Shown piece after piece: positions 10,736 through 24,352 of a DNA stretch of 64,000 bases; the stretch's first letter is position 1; every line of letters begins with the position of its first letter. The notes below the pieces were generated by a model that ran no database searches, had not been told where the DNA came from, and worked only from the letters and a program-made list of their open reading frames with translations. Source of the DNA: Epiperipatus broadwayi (taxonomy: Eukaryota; Onychophora; Udeonychophora; Euonychophora; Peripatidae); assembly GCA_028023455.1 (NCBI GenBank), contig JAQFVV010000049.1, forward strand, positions 7,392,647 through 7,456,646. Direction: 5' to 3'. The translations under genes and the position numbers were made by a program.

Positions 10736-12366
10736 TAATTAAGAGCGTGCTAATAAGTTCCAATCAAGCTTTTTTTAAAAAAAATTTTATGGTAAATGCT
10801 ACTACAAGAGAAGACATTCAAATCATCTTTGTCTAGGATTGTCCCTATCCCCAGATTGGTTTCGAGTTATGGTTCTCTTCATTGAGAAGCTAGGACACCA
10901 GATGCAAAAAAACAACTCAAGCTAAGCATTTATCTAATAGTTAACTTTCAATAAGATGGTCTGTAACCTTCAGATAACTACATGTCTTTAAAGTCAGCTC
11001 TCCAACTGAAAAAATCATATAGGCCTGAACTTAGTTCAGATACTCCATGTATTAGTGGACTTAGCCATTTAATTTGGCCAAAGCCCCCCATAGCAAAATA
11101 ATAATAGTAATAATAAAAAGTCAGATGTCACATGACTTATAGATATAGCTTGCCTTTACAAATATGTAAAATTAAGAGTGTGCTAGTGAGCTCTAAACAA
11201 GCTTTTTTTAAAAAATTTTTTATGATAAATGCTACTACAAGAGAATGCATTCAAATCATCTTTATTTGGGATTATCCCTATCCCCAGACCAGTTTCGAGC
11301 TATGGCTCCTGTCAGTGAGGAGCTAGGACACCAGATTCAAAAAAAAAAAAAAAAATTCAAGTTAAGCATTTCCCTAATAGTTAACTTTTAATAAGAAGAT
11401 CTGAAATTTTTAGACATCTCCATGTTTTAAAATCAGTTCTCCAATTCAAAAAATCATATTGGCCTGAACTTAATTCAGATACTCCATGTATTAATATATT
11501 AATAGGTTTTCTATTATTACTATTATTATTTTGCTGTTGAGGGTTTGGCTAAATTAAATGGCTAAGCCTATTAATATATGGAATATCTGAATTAAGTTCA
11601 AACCCATATGATTTTTTTAGTTGGAGAGCTGACTCTAAAGACATGTAGATGTCTAAAGGTTTCAGATCTTCTTATTGAAAGTTAACTAATAGATAAATGC
11701 TTAGTTTGAATTGTTTTTTTTAATCTGGTGTCTTAACCCCTCACTGAAGACAGACATAGCTCAAAACTGGTCTGGGGATAGGAATAATCCCAGATAAAGA
11801 TGATTTAAATGCATTCTCTTGCAGTAGCATTTATCATAAAAAATTGTTTAAAAAAAGCTTGTTTAGAGCTTATTAGCACACTCTTAAATTTACATATTTG
11901 TAAATTCAAGCTATATATATGTCGTACGATATCTGACTTTCTATTATTACTATTATTATTTTGCTGTTGGGGCTTTGGCTAGATTAAATGGCTGAATCTA
12001 TTAATTTATGGAGTATCTGAATTAAATTCAGACCCATATGATTTTTTTCAGTTGGAAAGCTGACTTTAAACACATGTAGATGTCTAAAAGTTTCAGATCT
12101 TATTGAAAGTTAATTATTAGATAAATGCTTAGCTTGAATTGGTTTTTGAATCTGGTGTCCCAGCTTCTCACTGAAGAGAGTCATAGCTTGAAACCAGCCT
12201 GGGAATATGGATAATCTTAGATAAAGATGATTTGAATGCCTTCTCTTGTAATAGCATTTATCATTAAAAAAAAAATTAAAAAGCTTGTTTAGAGCTTATT
12301 AGCATGATCTTAATTTTATATATTTGTAAATGCAAGCTATATATATGTCATATGACATCTGACTTT
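10736..12366. repeat. Fold-back cluster of the ~415-bp repeat (two units per arm)
   Basis: Four units are visible. Two are forward (about 10736-11160 and 11166-11510, the second cut short) and two are reversed (about 11512-11930 and 11938-12366). Each unit has a TTAAGAG(C/T)GTGCTA segment, an A/T tract beside AAGCTT, a GCTACTACAAGAGAA segment, a CCCCAGA-GGTTTCGAG segment and an ATAATAATAGTAATAATA block. The reversal point is near 11510, where two such blocks abut. The same unit forms a direct tandem array at 22749-24352. No protein is encoded. Confidence 0.8.
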
Positions 12367-14932
12367 CTATTCTTTATATATATATAAAGCTTAATTATGA
12401 TTTTAAGGGTGTTTTTCATTTGTAAACTTGTATTTTTAATAAATCAATACCAATTTTTGATTCATACTATTCAATAAACATTTAAATGGTTAAATTAAAA
12501 GGGTTGACTATTAATTCAAATTGTCATTACAAATTGGTGAAAAAACATTGAAATGTGAAAGAGTTAATACATAATATCAAATTATTTATCCAATTACTGT
12601 AATATTACTTTATAATCTTATATAAGATTTTACTTTTTATTATTAATGATTACTCTATTTTCACAACCAATAAATGTAATGAAGTAAAACTAAAATTGTA
12701 TATTTAATTTTAATACATAAGTAGATTTCATTTTGAATATAATTTACAACAAAATTAAAATATTTTACTAATTATAATAATTATAAAACTATTAAAAATA
12801 ATAATATTGTTTAAAATTTTAAGATAATAGTATTATATTGTGAAATAAAAAAATGTTTAAACCTTACTGGATAAAACTGTTTCACATTTCTTAATACATT
12901 CCACTGACATTACTTTATTTAAGGTAAATAATTATTTTAATTTAGCATTTGATACATATTCTTTTTTCCAATTCAAATAGGGTTTTTTTCAAAGACAATA
13001 TTTAAAATAGCAGTTTGCTTCTAAACATTTCTTATTTAATTTACATATGGGTTTTTCTTTAAACACAATACTTAATTTAGCTGCTTGCTCCTGAGCATTT
13101 TCTTTCAATTAAGATTTTTCAGTAATAGTCAAACAGCATTTATCTGATGTATCTCTTCTATAATTAAGTGTTTTTTTATGAATAAACTCATTTACACATA
13201 ATACAATTATTCAACTATTTCACATAGCAGCTTAGTTAAAACTTTCTTCTCTACCTTCGAGCATATTTAAAGTAAATATTACACATAGTCATCCAAAATA
13301 ACAATCTTTTGTTACTTATTTAATACTTTATCAAAGAGATAAATTCATTGTATCAATAATTCTCCAATTAAGAATATTAATTTATAAGTGAAGGTCTTAA
13401 TAACTTTGTCAATCAAAATTTCTCTTTTAATCAATATGATAAGCTATTATTTAATTACTGTCATTATTATTCACAACAACAGTTTTCTCTTTCATGAATA
13501 TTTGGGGTTTTTTTTTCAAGAATTTTCTCTGAGCCAAAAAACAATAAACATTTTAAAAAGTTTTTGAGCAACCATATTATCTGAACAAGTTATAGCAGAA
13601 GATTAAAATCATGATAGTTAAAACTAATATACATTTCATATATGTCTGCTTCCAAATAAGAAATTTAAACAGTTTATAATAAATAACATTTTTAAATGGA
13701 TTAGGATAATTTAAATGTAATATCTGCAATACTTTGGCTCCAGAAAATTAAGGTTTCGTTATCGATATATCATTAATTGACATCTTGTTTATAAATTCTT
13801 TCTTTAATGTTTGACTTAGATCCCTTGATTAATTTTGGATGAGGATCAATGCCTGATAAAGATCTACTTACGCATTTTTACTTTTAAAAAAAAAACTTAT
13901 TAAAATGTATACTTACCTTTGGTTTTCAAATTTAACTTTGTCTGCAAATTCTTCTGAATGGCCGGAAGTAAACTTTTTCCTTTAATCTTCTTTCCTCTTG
14001 CTATTGCTGCCTTTTTTGATATACTTCTCTCTAATACACTTCTCCCTAAATGTGTGTGTGTGTGCATCCTCAATCATTCTGATTGACAAGAAATCTTATT
14101 TCCTATTGATTTCTCCACCCTTAAAATGACTAGTGGATCAAATATCATATGGCAATTTAGGAATTTCCAATCAACTAAGTTATATATCATTAAATAAAAT
14201 AATAATAAAAAAAATATGGAATAATATCATCTAATTTGATTTAATTTATTTAAACACCTTTAAATTATATGAATAAATAATTTCAGAGTTTCACTAACAT
14301 TTTATTTAAAATGTTTAATCAAATAAAATACTCTAAAATAATATTAAATGTTACCCATTAAAAAATATTTCCATTCACAAATTAAAGTTTAAAATAAGCA
14401 CACTCACTCACACATTTACAAATTATTCTCTATCTTTTAACTATTAAATTTAAAGTTTCCTGAATAGCAATATATTGATTCCCTAGTTCATTTTAAATTC
14501 TTAACTCAATTTTAATACTATTATTTAACAAATTGACAGATTATTTTTATAAATTATTTTAAATAAATATTCTATTCGAATAGTTACTCCTTAACTTTTA
14601 ACACTTATTTAATTTAATCATCTAGTTATTCTAACTTGTATTAATAATCTAAACTTCAATATGATTAGCTAAACTTTAGATTTAATTTATTAACATATGC
14701 TTTAATTATAAGTTTAAAATATTTTAGCAAAGCAATCAGTTAAAACATATTAACTTTGCATGACAGCAATATTTTAATCATTGATTATTTAAGTTTGTCC
14801 ATGCTTACATAAGTTATAGATAAGTTGACTTAATATATTTTTCTTAGAATTTTTTTTTTTCTAGTTAAATATCTTTAATAACAAAACACTAGCTTTTTTG
14901 GTAAAGCCAAGGGTGTGTATGTATATGTGTAT
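12367..14932. other. AT-rich unique DNA, no gene seen
   Basis: No long open frame, no copy of the window's repeats and no RNA gene. Slightly less AT-rich around 13950-14120, where a short (TG)n tract occurs. Nothing specific. Confidence 0.5.
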
Positions 14933-15057
14933 GTAAATAGAGGGATTTGAACTATATTCATTTCCCACTCCATCTCAATCATATATATTGTTTGCTTGAG
15001 ATGAAGTGGAGAATGAATATGGATTGAAAAATCCTAAATTCAAATTCCTCTACTTAC
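14933..15057. mobile_element. Small fold-back element with box-B-like ends
   Basis: A palindrome of about 125 bp. The left end GTAAATAGAGGGATTTGAAC is complementary to the right end TTCAAATTCCTCTACTTAC, and the arms meet near 14990. The GGGATTTGAAC end is the complement of a tRNA box B, as in the elements at 805-1193 and 49838-50071. It is probably a shorter member of that structural class. Confidence 0.65.
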
Positions 15058-15089
15058 ATCTAAAAAAAACATTATATATATATGTAATT

Positions 15090-15795
15090 TTATAATTGAA
15101 TATTTATAAATACAGTAATTAGATATATATAAAGTATAACTTTAAAAATTTTATCCACTTAGGAGCGCTTTTGACTATACTCGTAGTCTTGTCAACTAAC
15201 ACTTTGAAAGCTAACTTTCCCACAATTCCATGATCAACATTTGCTGTCTGTTTGCATATCATCAACTACTTTCTATTCTGCATCATTTATCACTATGGCT
15301 ATGAATATGAAGCAACATGCCTTGAAAGTGCTTAGCTGTTAACTTTTGCATAGACTTATAAGAATAATTATAAAGTAATATATATTAAGGCTATAACCTT
15401 AAGACTATGCACTTGAAAAAATGACAGTAGGGACCTCTACTGAATAATTATAATAGCTTCTTTTTTCAGCACCTCTCACATTTCTAATTTTATTAAGTCT
15501 TGTTTGTATTTGTATATTAGCATAGCTTCCTTTATTTTCCTTTTGTTGTTATTTTTTCCATTTGCAATATTTTTACATTGAAAAAAAATTAACAACAAAA
15601 GGAAAATAAAGGAAGCTATGTTGATATACAAATACAAATTAAGACTTAATTAAAAGACAGGCAGCAAGCATTAAGATCACAAAATTGTAGGAAGGTTAGT
15701 CTTTCAAGTTGAAAGCGCTCCTAAGTGGTTAAAAATTTTAAAATTATACTTTACATATACCTAATTACTGTATTTATAAATATTCAATTATAAGA
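15090..15795. mobile_element. Fold-back element built from PLE-tail-like arms
   Basis: The outer arms 15091-15172 and 15712-15794 are near-perfect inverted copies that run inward past an AGGAGCGCTTT boundary. A second, inner palindrome occupies 15489-15653. Around 15293-15335 the segment GGCTATGAATATGAAGC resembles the sequence 3' of the PLE fragment at 57580-58650 (GGCTATGATTATGAAGC at 58731). I infer an inverted pair of PLE 3' tails, or a MITE that captured them. No coding capacity. Confidence 0.6.
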
Positions 15796-16850
<1,055 letters not shown>

Positions 16851-19800
16851 TGCTTAATGCTTATATGTATATGATGGAAGATTCAAATCTGAATGAAAGT
16901 TAAGAACTTTTTAATTTCAAAGTAAACTTAGGATATTTTTCAGATATTTGTTTTATAGTCAATCTATGTAACCATCCAGAAACTGTTGGGAGATATCAAA
17001 ACAACAACAACAAAATTCTTACTACCAATAATTTGATTCTCTGCAAAGAAATGCTGAAAAATCTTTTATCCATTAATAAGTCTATTTTAAGGACATTTTT
17101 ATTCATCCACAAGTTTTATTTTCAATACCCTAAATTTTCTTGAATTAGGAAATACAATATGTTTTCCTTATGAACAGAGTTTATCCAAGTTACAACTCTA
17201 TAGATTTAAATAAACCTTTATAACTGAAAAGTAAGCCAATATTTTTTATTAATATAATAGATTTAATGTTAACAAACATGTTGTCTTAAATATCAAAGAA
17301 TGTGAAGAATGGGATCAATAGCTTTAGGAATATAAAACTACCCCATTGTCTGTGAAAACTGCAGCATATTACAATCATATGTTTTACCATAAGCGTATTA
17401 ATACTTGTTTGACCAACCTACATGACTTTGGAACTTTTACTTTCAGTATGATAATAGATAATTATGCATATACTAGTCAATTTTGAATGGGCAACTGGAA
17501 AAGATATAAATCAATTATATGAGAGAAAAAAAACTAACTCAGCTTGGGATGTAAAAATATTTCTAAGATTTTTTTTTTTTTGGTTGAATTCAAATCACAG
17601 ACCCTACCCATAGAGCCAAATATCTTAACCATTGTGTATGGGTTACTATATAAATAACAAGTTACTATTAATACTTGTTTGTTCCTCAGGAGTTTGCATA
17701 AAGTTGAGCAATAAAATTGTTAGCAATAATTGAAGTGACAGCAAATCTACTAATCTTTAAACTATAGAGAGAATTAATGCATTATAATTATTTTATTAGC
17801 TTATGTCTAATTTTAGAAATTAGACAGGCATAAAATAAATATAAAATAAAATATATTTGAAATAAAATAAACGAAATTCTAAGTAAATAAAATGCAAAGA
17901 AAATGAAAACACATATTCAACATTAATAATTGGAATGATTTAAAGAATATAAAACATCGGCTCTTTCCCTAAATTTTTTAGTCTTTTTTTTTATTTCAAC
18001 TTCACTACAACTCTTACAAGATGTTAAATGTAAATAGAAACAAAATGCCTTCCTTGCATGAGAGTAGTATAATGAAAGATATTGAGATATCGCCATGGGT
18101 ATAGAGATTTATGTGTGTGAACTCTAAATCACCTGAAGGGCAAAGGCTGTTCAAAAGATGCATGCATAATTAGCACAGGTGTCTGACTTTCTGCGCTGCA
18201 ATATAGTGAAGATGAGATGAAGCTGCATTAATGAAAAACAAAAGATAGACATTTTTTTATTCTTTTGAAAGTTTATTCTGTGCCCTGCTGGAATTTTTTG
18301 AAATTACTTTTTTAAAACAAAAAAAAAACTATTGGATTTTTTTATATAAATTGTTGAATGGTAAGATAAATTATTGTTAAAAAAGGAATACTAAAACTAT
18401 TTTTTCTATTGATTATGTGTAATTGGGTCACGGTCTGATTTATGACGAGTGAAATATGATTGCTGTAAAACACAGTCACTCAACTTTACTAATCAATGAA
18501 AAAAAAACAGTTTTAATGTTTTCATTTTTAAACCTTTGAAAGCAAAAAAAATCTATAAGATTTGTTGATTGAAATTTTTTATTTATTTTTCTTTTGTTGA
18601 TTTTTTTAATTTTTGATGACATCCATAATAGTTTTACATTTATTATTAACTCTCTAATAAATAATAAACTAGCGATGAATCTTTTACATTTTAATAACAG
18701 ATAACAATAGAATTATACTGACCTTTGATATTACAAAAAAAAATCATAATATTCCGAGTAAACATATAAATAAAAAAAAACAGTGACAAAAAGACCTCAT
18801 TAATATTTAATAAATGTAAGGTGATTTTTTTATTTGAAGGCAGATTAAAATAATTAACTACATAATAGCTTCAATTGCCATTAATATTTCATTTCACATA
18901 TGGTTTATTGCATTAGTGGAATAAAAGACTTTAGACCTTAAGTGCTATGGATTGCAGCTACATTATGTTTCTTCACACTATCAAATGTTCTATGAGCTCT
19001 GAAATAAATAAAAAAACTGTTTACTTTTATTCACTTTATTCATTTAATTCCAGCGTGATTAATGTAAGATTGAGGAAGCAATAGATATTATATAATACTA
19101 TTATGATCCACGATCCATGTCCCTATATTATATTTTATAGTTATTATCTATCTCTAGAAACAAACAAAAATTTGCACTCATATATTTAATCCTCACTGTT
19201 ATTTTTTTGTACTAAAAAATCTAATAATCTGATATTCAAATACTTTAGTGTTTTAACTCAACCTAATTTTCTTGTATATTAAAAAGATGTGAATACTGCA
19301 TAATTATCTGGTATTAAGCTGTTAAGCACATTGTTTGAAAAACAATCGTAAATCTTTTTGCTCATTTTGTTTTCAAATTTTTATTCAATTGTATTTTTAA
19401 TGGGAAAAAAAAATTTTTTTATCAAATATTTCAGTTTTAGACCAATTTTTTTTTAAAAGTATATATGCAAATAAGAAAATTAATTTTAGAAATGAAATGT
19501 CACAATTGCAAATTTAAAAAAATAATGTTATCAATACAAAAAAATCATATCCTGCAGTCTAAAAATGTAATTAAAAGCATAGATTCAAAGCAAATAATAA
19601 TTGTAGGTACTTAAAAATTAACTTTGCAATTAAAAATGATAAAAAATAATTGTAAATGTATTGATGAATACCACATTTGTCTAACATCACAATTCATTTT
19701 TGTCAAACATTTTCTCCTAAAAATCAAATATATTCAAACAAATTTTATATGGAAACATCATATATATATATTAGAAATAAATATTTAATAAATTTATATA

Positions 19801-20084
19801 AAAAGATTATATAAATAAATAAAAATATAATTATCTTCTGTGTAAATTTTAGGGAAAACATAGTGCCTATACATAATTTTGTTTTCTCCTAAGAAGAAAT
19901 GTTCCCATTCTTTCACATTACACTGATTATTATTAATATCTAATACAATAATTATAACTAAAATGTTAACCATTAAACACTCTTCAATTTTAAAAGTCAG
20001 ACAAAATATTAAATGTTTATTACAGGTTTTATCATTAATGATCTAAATGAAATCTGGCTTTAAAATCATAGCAGTACCAAACTC
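16851..20084. other. AT-rich, mostly unique DNA; 18.05-19.13 kb slightly richer in complexity
   Basis: No gene, RNA or repeat copy recognised. The part from about 18050 to 19130 is less homopolymeric, has many TAAT/ATTA cores and no copy elsewhere in the window, so it could hold conserved non-coding sequence. That is only a possibility from composition. Confidence 0.45.
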
Positions 20085-20415
20085 TCCATATAGAAGTGCC
20101 CTAAGTGGAAACCTTTGTAATCAATGAATGCAGGAAGGTTTGTGAATAAAATTCCTATCTAGTGCCTACTCAACCAATATTCCTAGACTAGTTTCTAGCT
20201 TGTGGCTTTCATCACTGATGAACTTTGGATTTGAGAGCACTGCACATAAATCTTAGGCTCCTCACTGACAAAAGCCACAAGGTAGAACCTAGTCTGGGTG
20301 TATTAGATGAGTGTACACTAGATAGAGATTTTATATACAAAATTTTCTGCATCCATTGATTATGAAGGCTTGCACTTGGTGGCACTACTGTATGGATAGT
20401 TTGCTACTGCTATTA
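20085..20415. repeat. Fold-back copy of repeat R1
   Basis: The left arm (20085-20230) and right arm (20250-20415) are inverted relatives. Shared marks are GTTTCTAGCTTGTGGCTTTC on the left and GCCACAAGGTAGAACCTAGT on the right, plus a CACTAGATAGAGATTTTAT segment. The right arm matches the 3' half of R1 at 2890-3060 and 63130-63290. The central part holds GAGAGCACTGCACATAAATC. Confidence 0.7.
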
Positions 20416-21985
20416 ACAGCCTGTGTAAGCATATGAAATAGTGATCACATGATATTTTAAAATTATGTTGTAGTTTACAGTATGAACAAAAGCTTTTGTG
20501 GACTCTGTACTTAAAATTAGTTTATTATCCAATTAAATAATAAATAACTTCAAAGTAGAAAAAGTGGAATGAATTATTATTTTAATTGTAGGTTTAAAAT
20601 AATCAGATATTATAATACACTTTAATGTATAATCTGAAAATATACATCGAATGATATCAAAGTGAAGGAGTTGTAAATTTTAAATGAGTACTAACAATAC
20701 AAATATAAGGTTATATTAATTAGGTTTAGAGATAAATAATAAACTAGTTCAAGCTCAGACAATCATGCAATGCTTAGGCATCAAAGCAACAGACAAACTC
20801 AGTTTTTATAATAGATAATAACTGAAGTTATAAAAAGTATACTTATTTGTTTTTAATCAAATTGCATAAAAATGCAAATCTATAAAGAAATATGGCTTTA
20901 TCCTTGCTTATTCCTACTAAAATCTCATCCATTCATGAAAAATAAAACTCAAGTTTAAAAGTAATTTATGGTGATTATAACAGAGACAATTTCTAAAAGA
21001 CTGTAGCATTATTTAGTTAATGGTCTATGTGGCACTATGCTGTAGAAAAGATTAAAAGAAATAGAATCTAGTTTTAGTACAGTAATATAAACTTCACCAT
21101 AAAAGTACTAATGGGTATATATATATAAACAACAGATTAAATTATTTATACACCAAACTAAAGTGTGATATGATTCTCCTATCTTGATCTTTAATATTTT
21201 GATTAATCATAGTAATATGGTCAATATCTTCATTCTTTAAGTTATTTGTGTAATTATAAGTTGTTTACATAAAATGTGATGTAGGTTATTTTTTCTGTTG
21301 TTAATGTAAACTTATTATGTATAAATAAAAGTATGTATTAAAAAATAAGATGAGGCTGAATAAGACATGAAGTAAATATTTTACAATATATTTTCCTTAA
21401 TATCGAATACATGCAATATATTAAAATAAACTAGTAAATTATTACTTCAAAGTGAATTTGTTCTGCTATTAAAACTAAAATAAAAAAGTATGTTATGAGC
21501 AGATGAAATGAACAATTGATCATTGAAAGCAGATCATAAAGACAGATTAATAATCATTTATATTTTTTCTTAATAAAAAATATTTATAATTGATTTATTA
21601 GGCCACTGTCTAAGTAATTATATTTAGTTTCCAATAACAACAAAAAAACTGAGTTTGGACAGCTTAGTTTATTCTGTTCTACTTCAGAGTGCTGTTAATG
21701 GTCAAATTTTTTTGTACTTGTATGGCACTTAAATTTGAATATTCTTTGTATCAGTCTTGTTTGTACTTTTTTATTAATGAATAGTGGTAATAAGATGGTA
21801 ATAAATTTATATGTTAGTTTTGATTTTTGTTTCTAAATGTAAGCTACTACCAATGAAGAAGCTCTATAGTGCAATGTTTTAATTGCAAAACTCAAAATGT
21901 ATAAAATGGTGGTGCTTGTTCATATCACCTTTGTAAAGCAGAAAGAATTCTAAAGGTAATTGTTTCTGTTTTAAGATTAAGTTTT
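20416..21985. other. AT-rich intergenic DNA, no gene seen
   Basis: Frequent stops, no repeat of the window's families, no RNA gene. Nothing specific seen. Confidence 0.5.
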
Positions 21986-21997
21986 ATTCATTTAAAA

Positions 21998-22330
21998 GGG
22001 TCGTGGTTGGCAGACTGTACTGTCGCCGCTAGAGGCGCTGTTTCTGTGTTTTCACACAGAACATACAGGGTAGGGGCCTCAAAAGCAGACGACGCTTTTT
22101 CTGCCGATAGGTGGCGCTGTTCACCATGCGTACGCACAGGAACCTTCCACAAGCTGGCTGGCAGCTTGCATTGTCTGCTACCAAGAACGTAGATGGCGCT
22201 GATTGCCGTAAACACATCTAGCTTATGTGTCGTCTGCTATCAGAAACTACCAAGATTCTAGCCCACTACGCGGCGCTGTTTCTCCACGTTACGCATGGTA
22301 AAAACAGCAACCTCTAAACGCCTCATTGCT
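21998..22330. promoter_or_regulatory. CpG-rich islet with four CTCF-like motifs ~80 bp apart
   Basis: An abrupt island of roughly 50% G+C with many CpGs inside sequence that is about 25% G+C. Four same-strand motifs end in GGCGCTG: 22026-22040, 22104-22119, 22186-22201 and 22263-22278. The GGCGCTG cores start 79, 82 and 77 bp apart. Motif 2 (CCGATAGGTGGCGCTG) and motif 4 (CCACTACGCGGCGCTG) each match 13 of 15 positions of the CTCF consensus CCASYAGRKGGCRSY, and motif 3 matches its last ten perfectly. Spacer similarity is weak. Open frames across it (61-75 codons) are by-products of low stop density. An insulator or a CpG-rich transposon remnant are the main options. Confidence 0.5.
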
Positions 22331-22748
22331 AACGTTTATGAACATAGTACTTAAAACATTCAGGGCCTATAATGTACAGGGGTGAATAATTTATAAAGTC
22401 ATAACTATTTAAATATACGGTCAAACGTAATAATTTTACATTCTATTTCACCATTTCATGAATCGATGTATTTTTAAAGTATGACTTTGTAAAAAGCGAT
22501 CTGTTTTTTTAATTATTTACTCTAAAAGTGGTTTTTTTTTTTGTAAATAAAACAAAACGTGAGTTTTGGTCTGTTTTTTTTTAAAAAAAAAAAGCTAATT
22601 TTTTTTCCCTACGGCAGTATATCGTTCAAAAATGTATTATTTTAAAAGATTATTGTTTGTAAAACTTTTTTTTTACACTTTCAATTAATATTTTCAATAA
22701 ATTTTAAAGTAATATAAATTATATTTCGGTTTAAAAAAAAAAAAAAAA
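22331..22748. other. AT-rich spacer with long A/T homopolymers
   Basis: Several A and T runs of eight to twenty bases around 22530-22750 and no gene. It leads directly into the tandem array. Confidence 0.6.
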
Positions 22749-24352
22749 AGCTTGTTTAGAGCTATTAGCACGCTCTTAACTTTACATATTAGTAAGTGCA
22801 AGCTATATATAAGTCATGTGACTTCTGACTTGTTACTATTACTATTATTATTTTGCTGTTGTGGCTTTAGCTAAATTAAAGAGCTAAGCCTACTAATATA
22901 TGGAGTATCTGAATTAAGTTCAGGCCCATATGATTTTTTCAGTTGAAGAGCTGACTTTAAAGACATGTAGATGTCTAAAAGTTTCAGATCTTTTTCTAAC
23001 AATTATCTTTTAGATAAATGCTTTGCTTGAGTTGGTTTTTTAGATCTAATGTCCCAACTCCTCACTGAAGAGACCCATAGGTCGAAACCGGTCTGGGGAT
23101 GGGGACCACGATTTGAATGCCTTCTCTTGTAGTAGCATTTATCATAAATAAAAAAAAAAAAAGCTTGTTTAGAGCTATTAGCACGCTCTTAACTTTACAT
23201 ATTAGTAAGTGCAAGCTATATATAAGTCATGTGACTTCTGACTTGTTACTATTACTATTATTATTTTGCTGTTGTGGCTTTAGCTAAATTAAAGAGCTAA
23301 GCCTACTAATATATGGAGTATCTGAATTAAGTTCAGGCCCATATGATTTTTTTCAGTTGGAGAGCTGACTTTAAAGACATGTAGATGTCTAAAAGTTTCA
23401 GATCTTTTTCTAACAATTATCTTTTAGATAAATGCTTTGCTTGAGTTGGTTTTTTAGATCTAATGTCCCAACTCCTCACTGAAGAGACCCATAGGTCGAA
23501 ACCGGTCTGGGGATGGGGACCACGATTTGAATGCCTTCTCTTGTAGTAGCATTTATCATAAATAAAAAAAAAAAAAAGCTTGTTTAGAGCTATTAGCACG
23601 CTCTTAACTTTACATATTAGTAAGTGCAAGCTATATATAAGTCATGTGACTTCTGACTTGTTACTATTACTATTATTATTTTGCTGTTGTGGCTTTAGCT
23701 AAATTAAAGAGCTAAGCCTACTAATATATGGAGTATCTGAATTAAGTTCAGGCCCATATGATTTTTTCAGTTGGAGAGCTGACTTTAAAGACATGTAGAT
23801 GTCTAAAAGTTTCAGATCTTTTTCTAACAATTATCTTTTAGATAAATGCTTTGCTTGAGTTGGTTTTTTAGATCTAATGTCCCAACTCCTCACTGAAGAG
23901 ACCCATAGGTCGAAACCGGTCTGGGGATGGGGACCACGATTTGAATGCCTTCTCTTGTAGTAGCATTTATCATAAATAAAAAAAAAAAAAAGCTTGTTTA
24001 GAGCTATTAGCACGCTCTTAACTTTACATATTAGTAAGTGCAAGCTATATATAAGTCATGTGACTTCTGACTTGTTACTATTACTATTATTATTTTGCTG
24101 TGGATTAAGCAAAATGAATTAGTAAGCCTACTAATATATGGAGTATCTGAATAAGTTCAGATATGAGTTTTTCGTTGGGGAGCTAATTTAAAGATATGTA
24201 TATGTATACAAAGTTTCAGATCTTTTCTAACAATTATCTTTTAGATAAATGCTTTGCTTGAGTTGGTTTAGATCTAATGTCCCAACTCCTCACTGAAGAG
24301 ACCCATAGGTCGACACCGGTCTGGCGATGGTTAGAATGCCTTCTCTTTAGTA
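22749..24352. repeat. Direct tandem array of the ~415-bp repeat, about 3.9 units
   Basis: Units begin at AAGCTTGTTTAGAGC at about 22749, 23162, 23577 and 23991, giving periods of 413-415 bp. The first three differ by only a few bases, mainly in A-tract length. The fourth is strongly degraded by many small deletions and ends at 24352, where the LTR element begins. Orientation matches the reversed units at 11512-12366. The identical 70-codon frames in units 2 and 3 are repeat by-products. Confidence 0.9.

Noticed and set aside
22007-22217. Three overlapping open frames of 61-75 codons on both strands
   Set aside because: They coincide with the CpG-rich islet, where stop codons are rare by composition. 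No domain, no conserved pattern, and frames open on both strands at once.
22749-24352. CRISPR-like regular array
   Set aside because: The units are 413-415 bp direct copies without spacers, in an animal-type genome; it is a tandem repeat.
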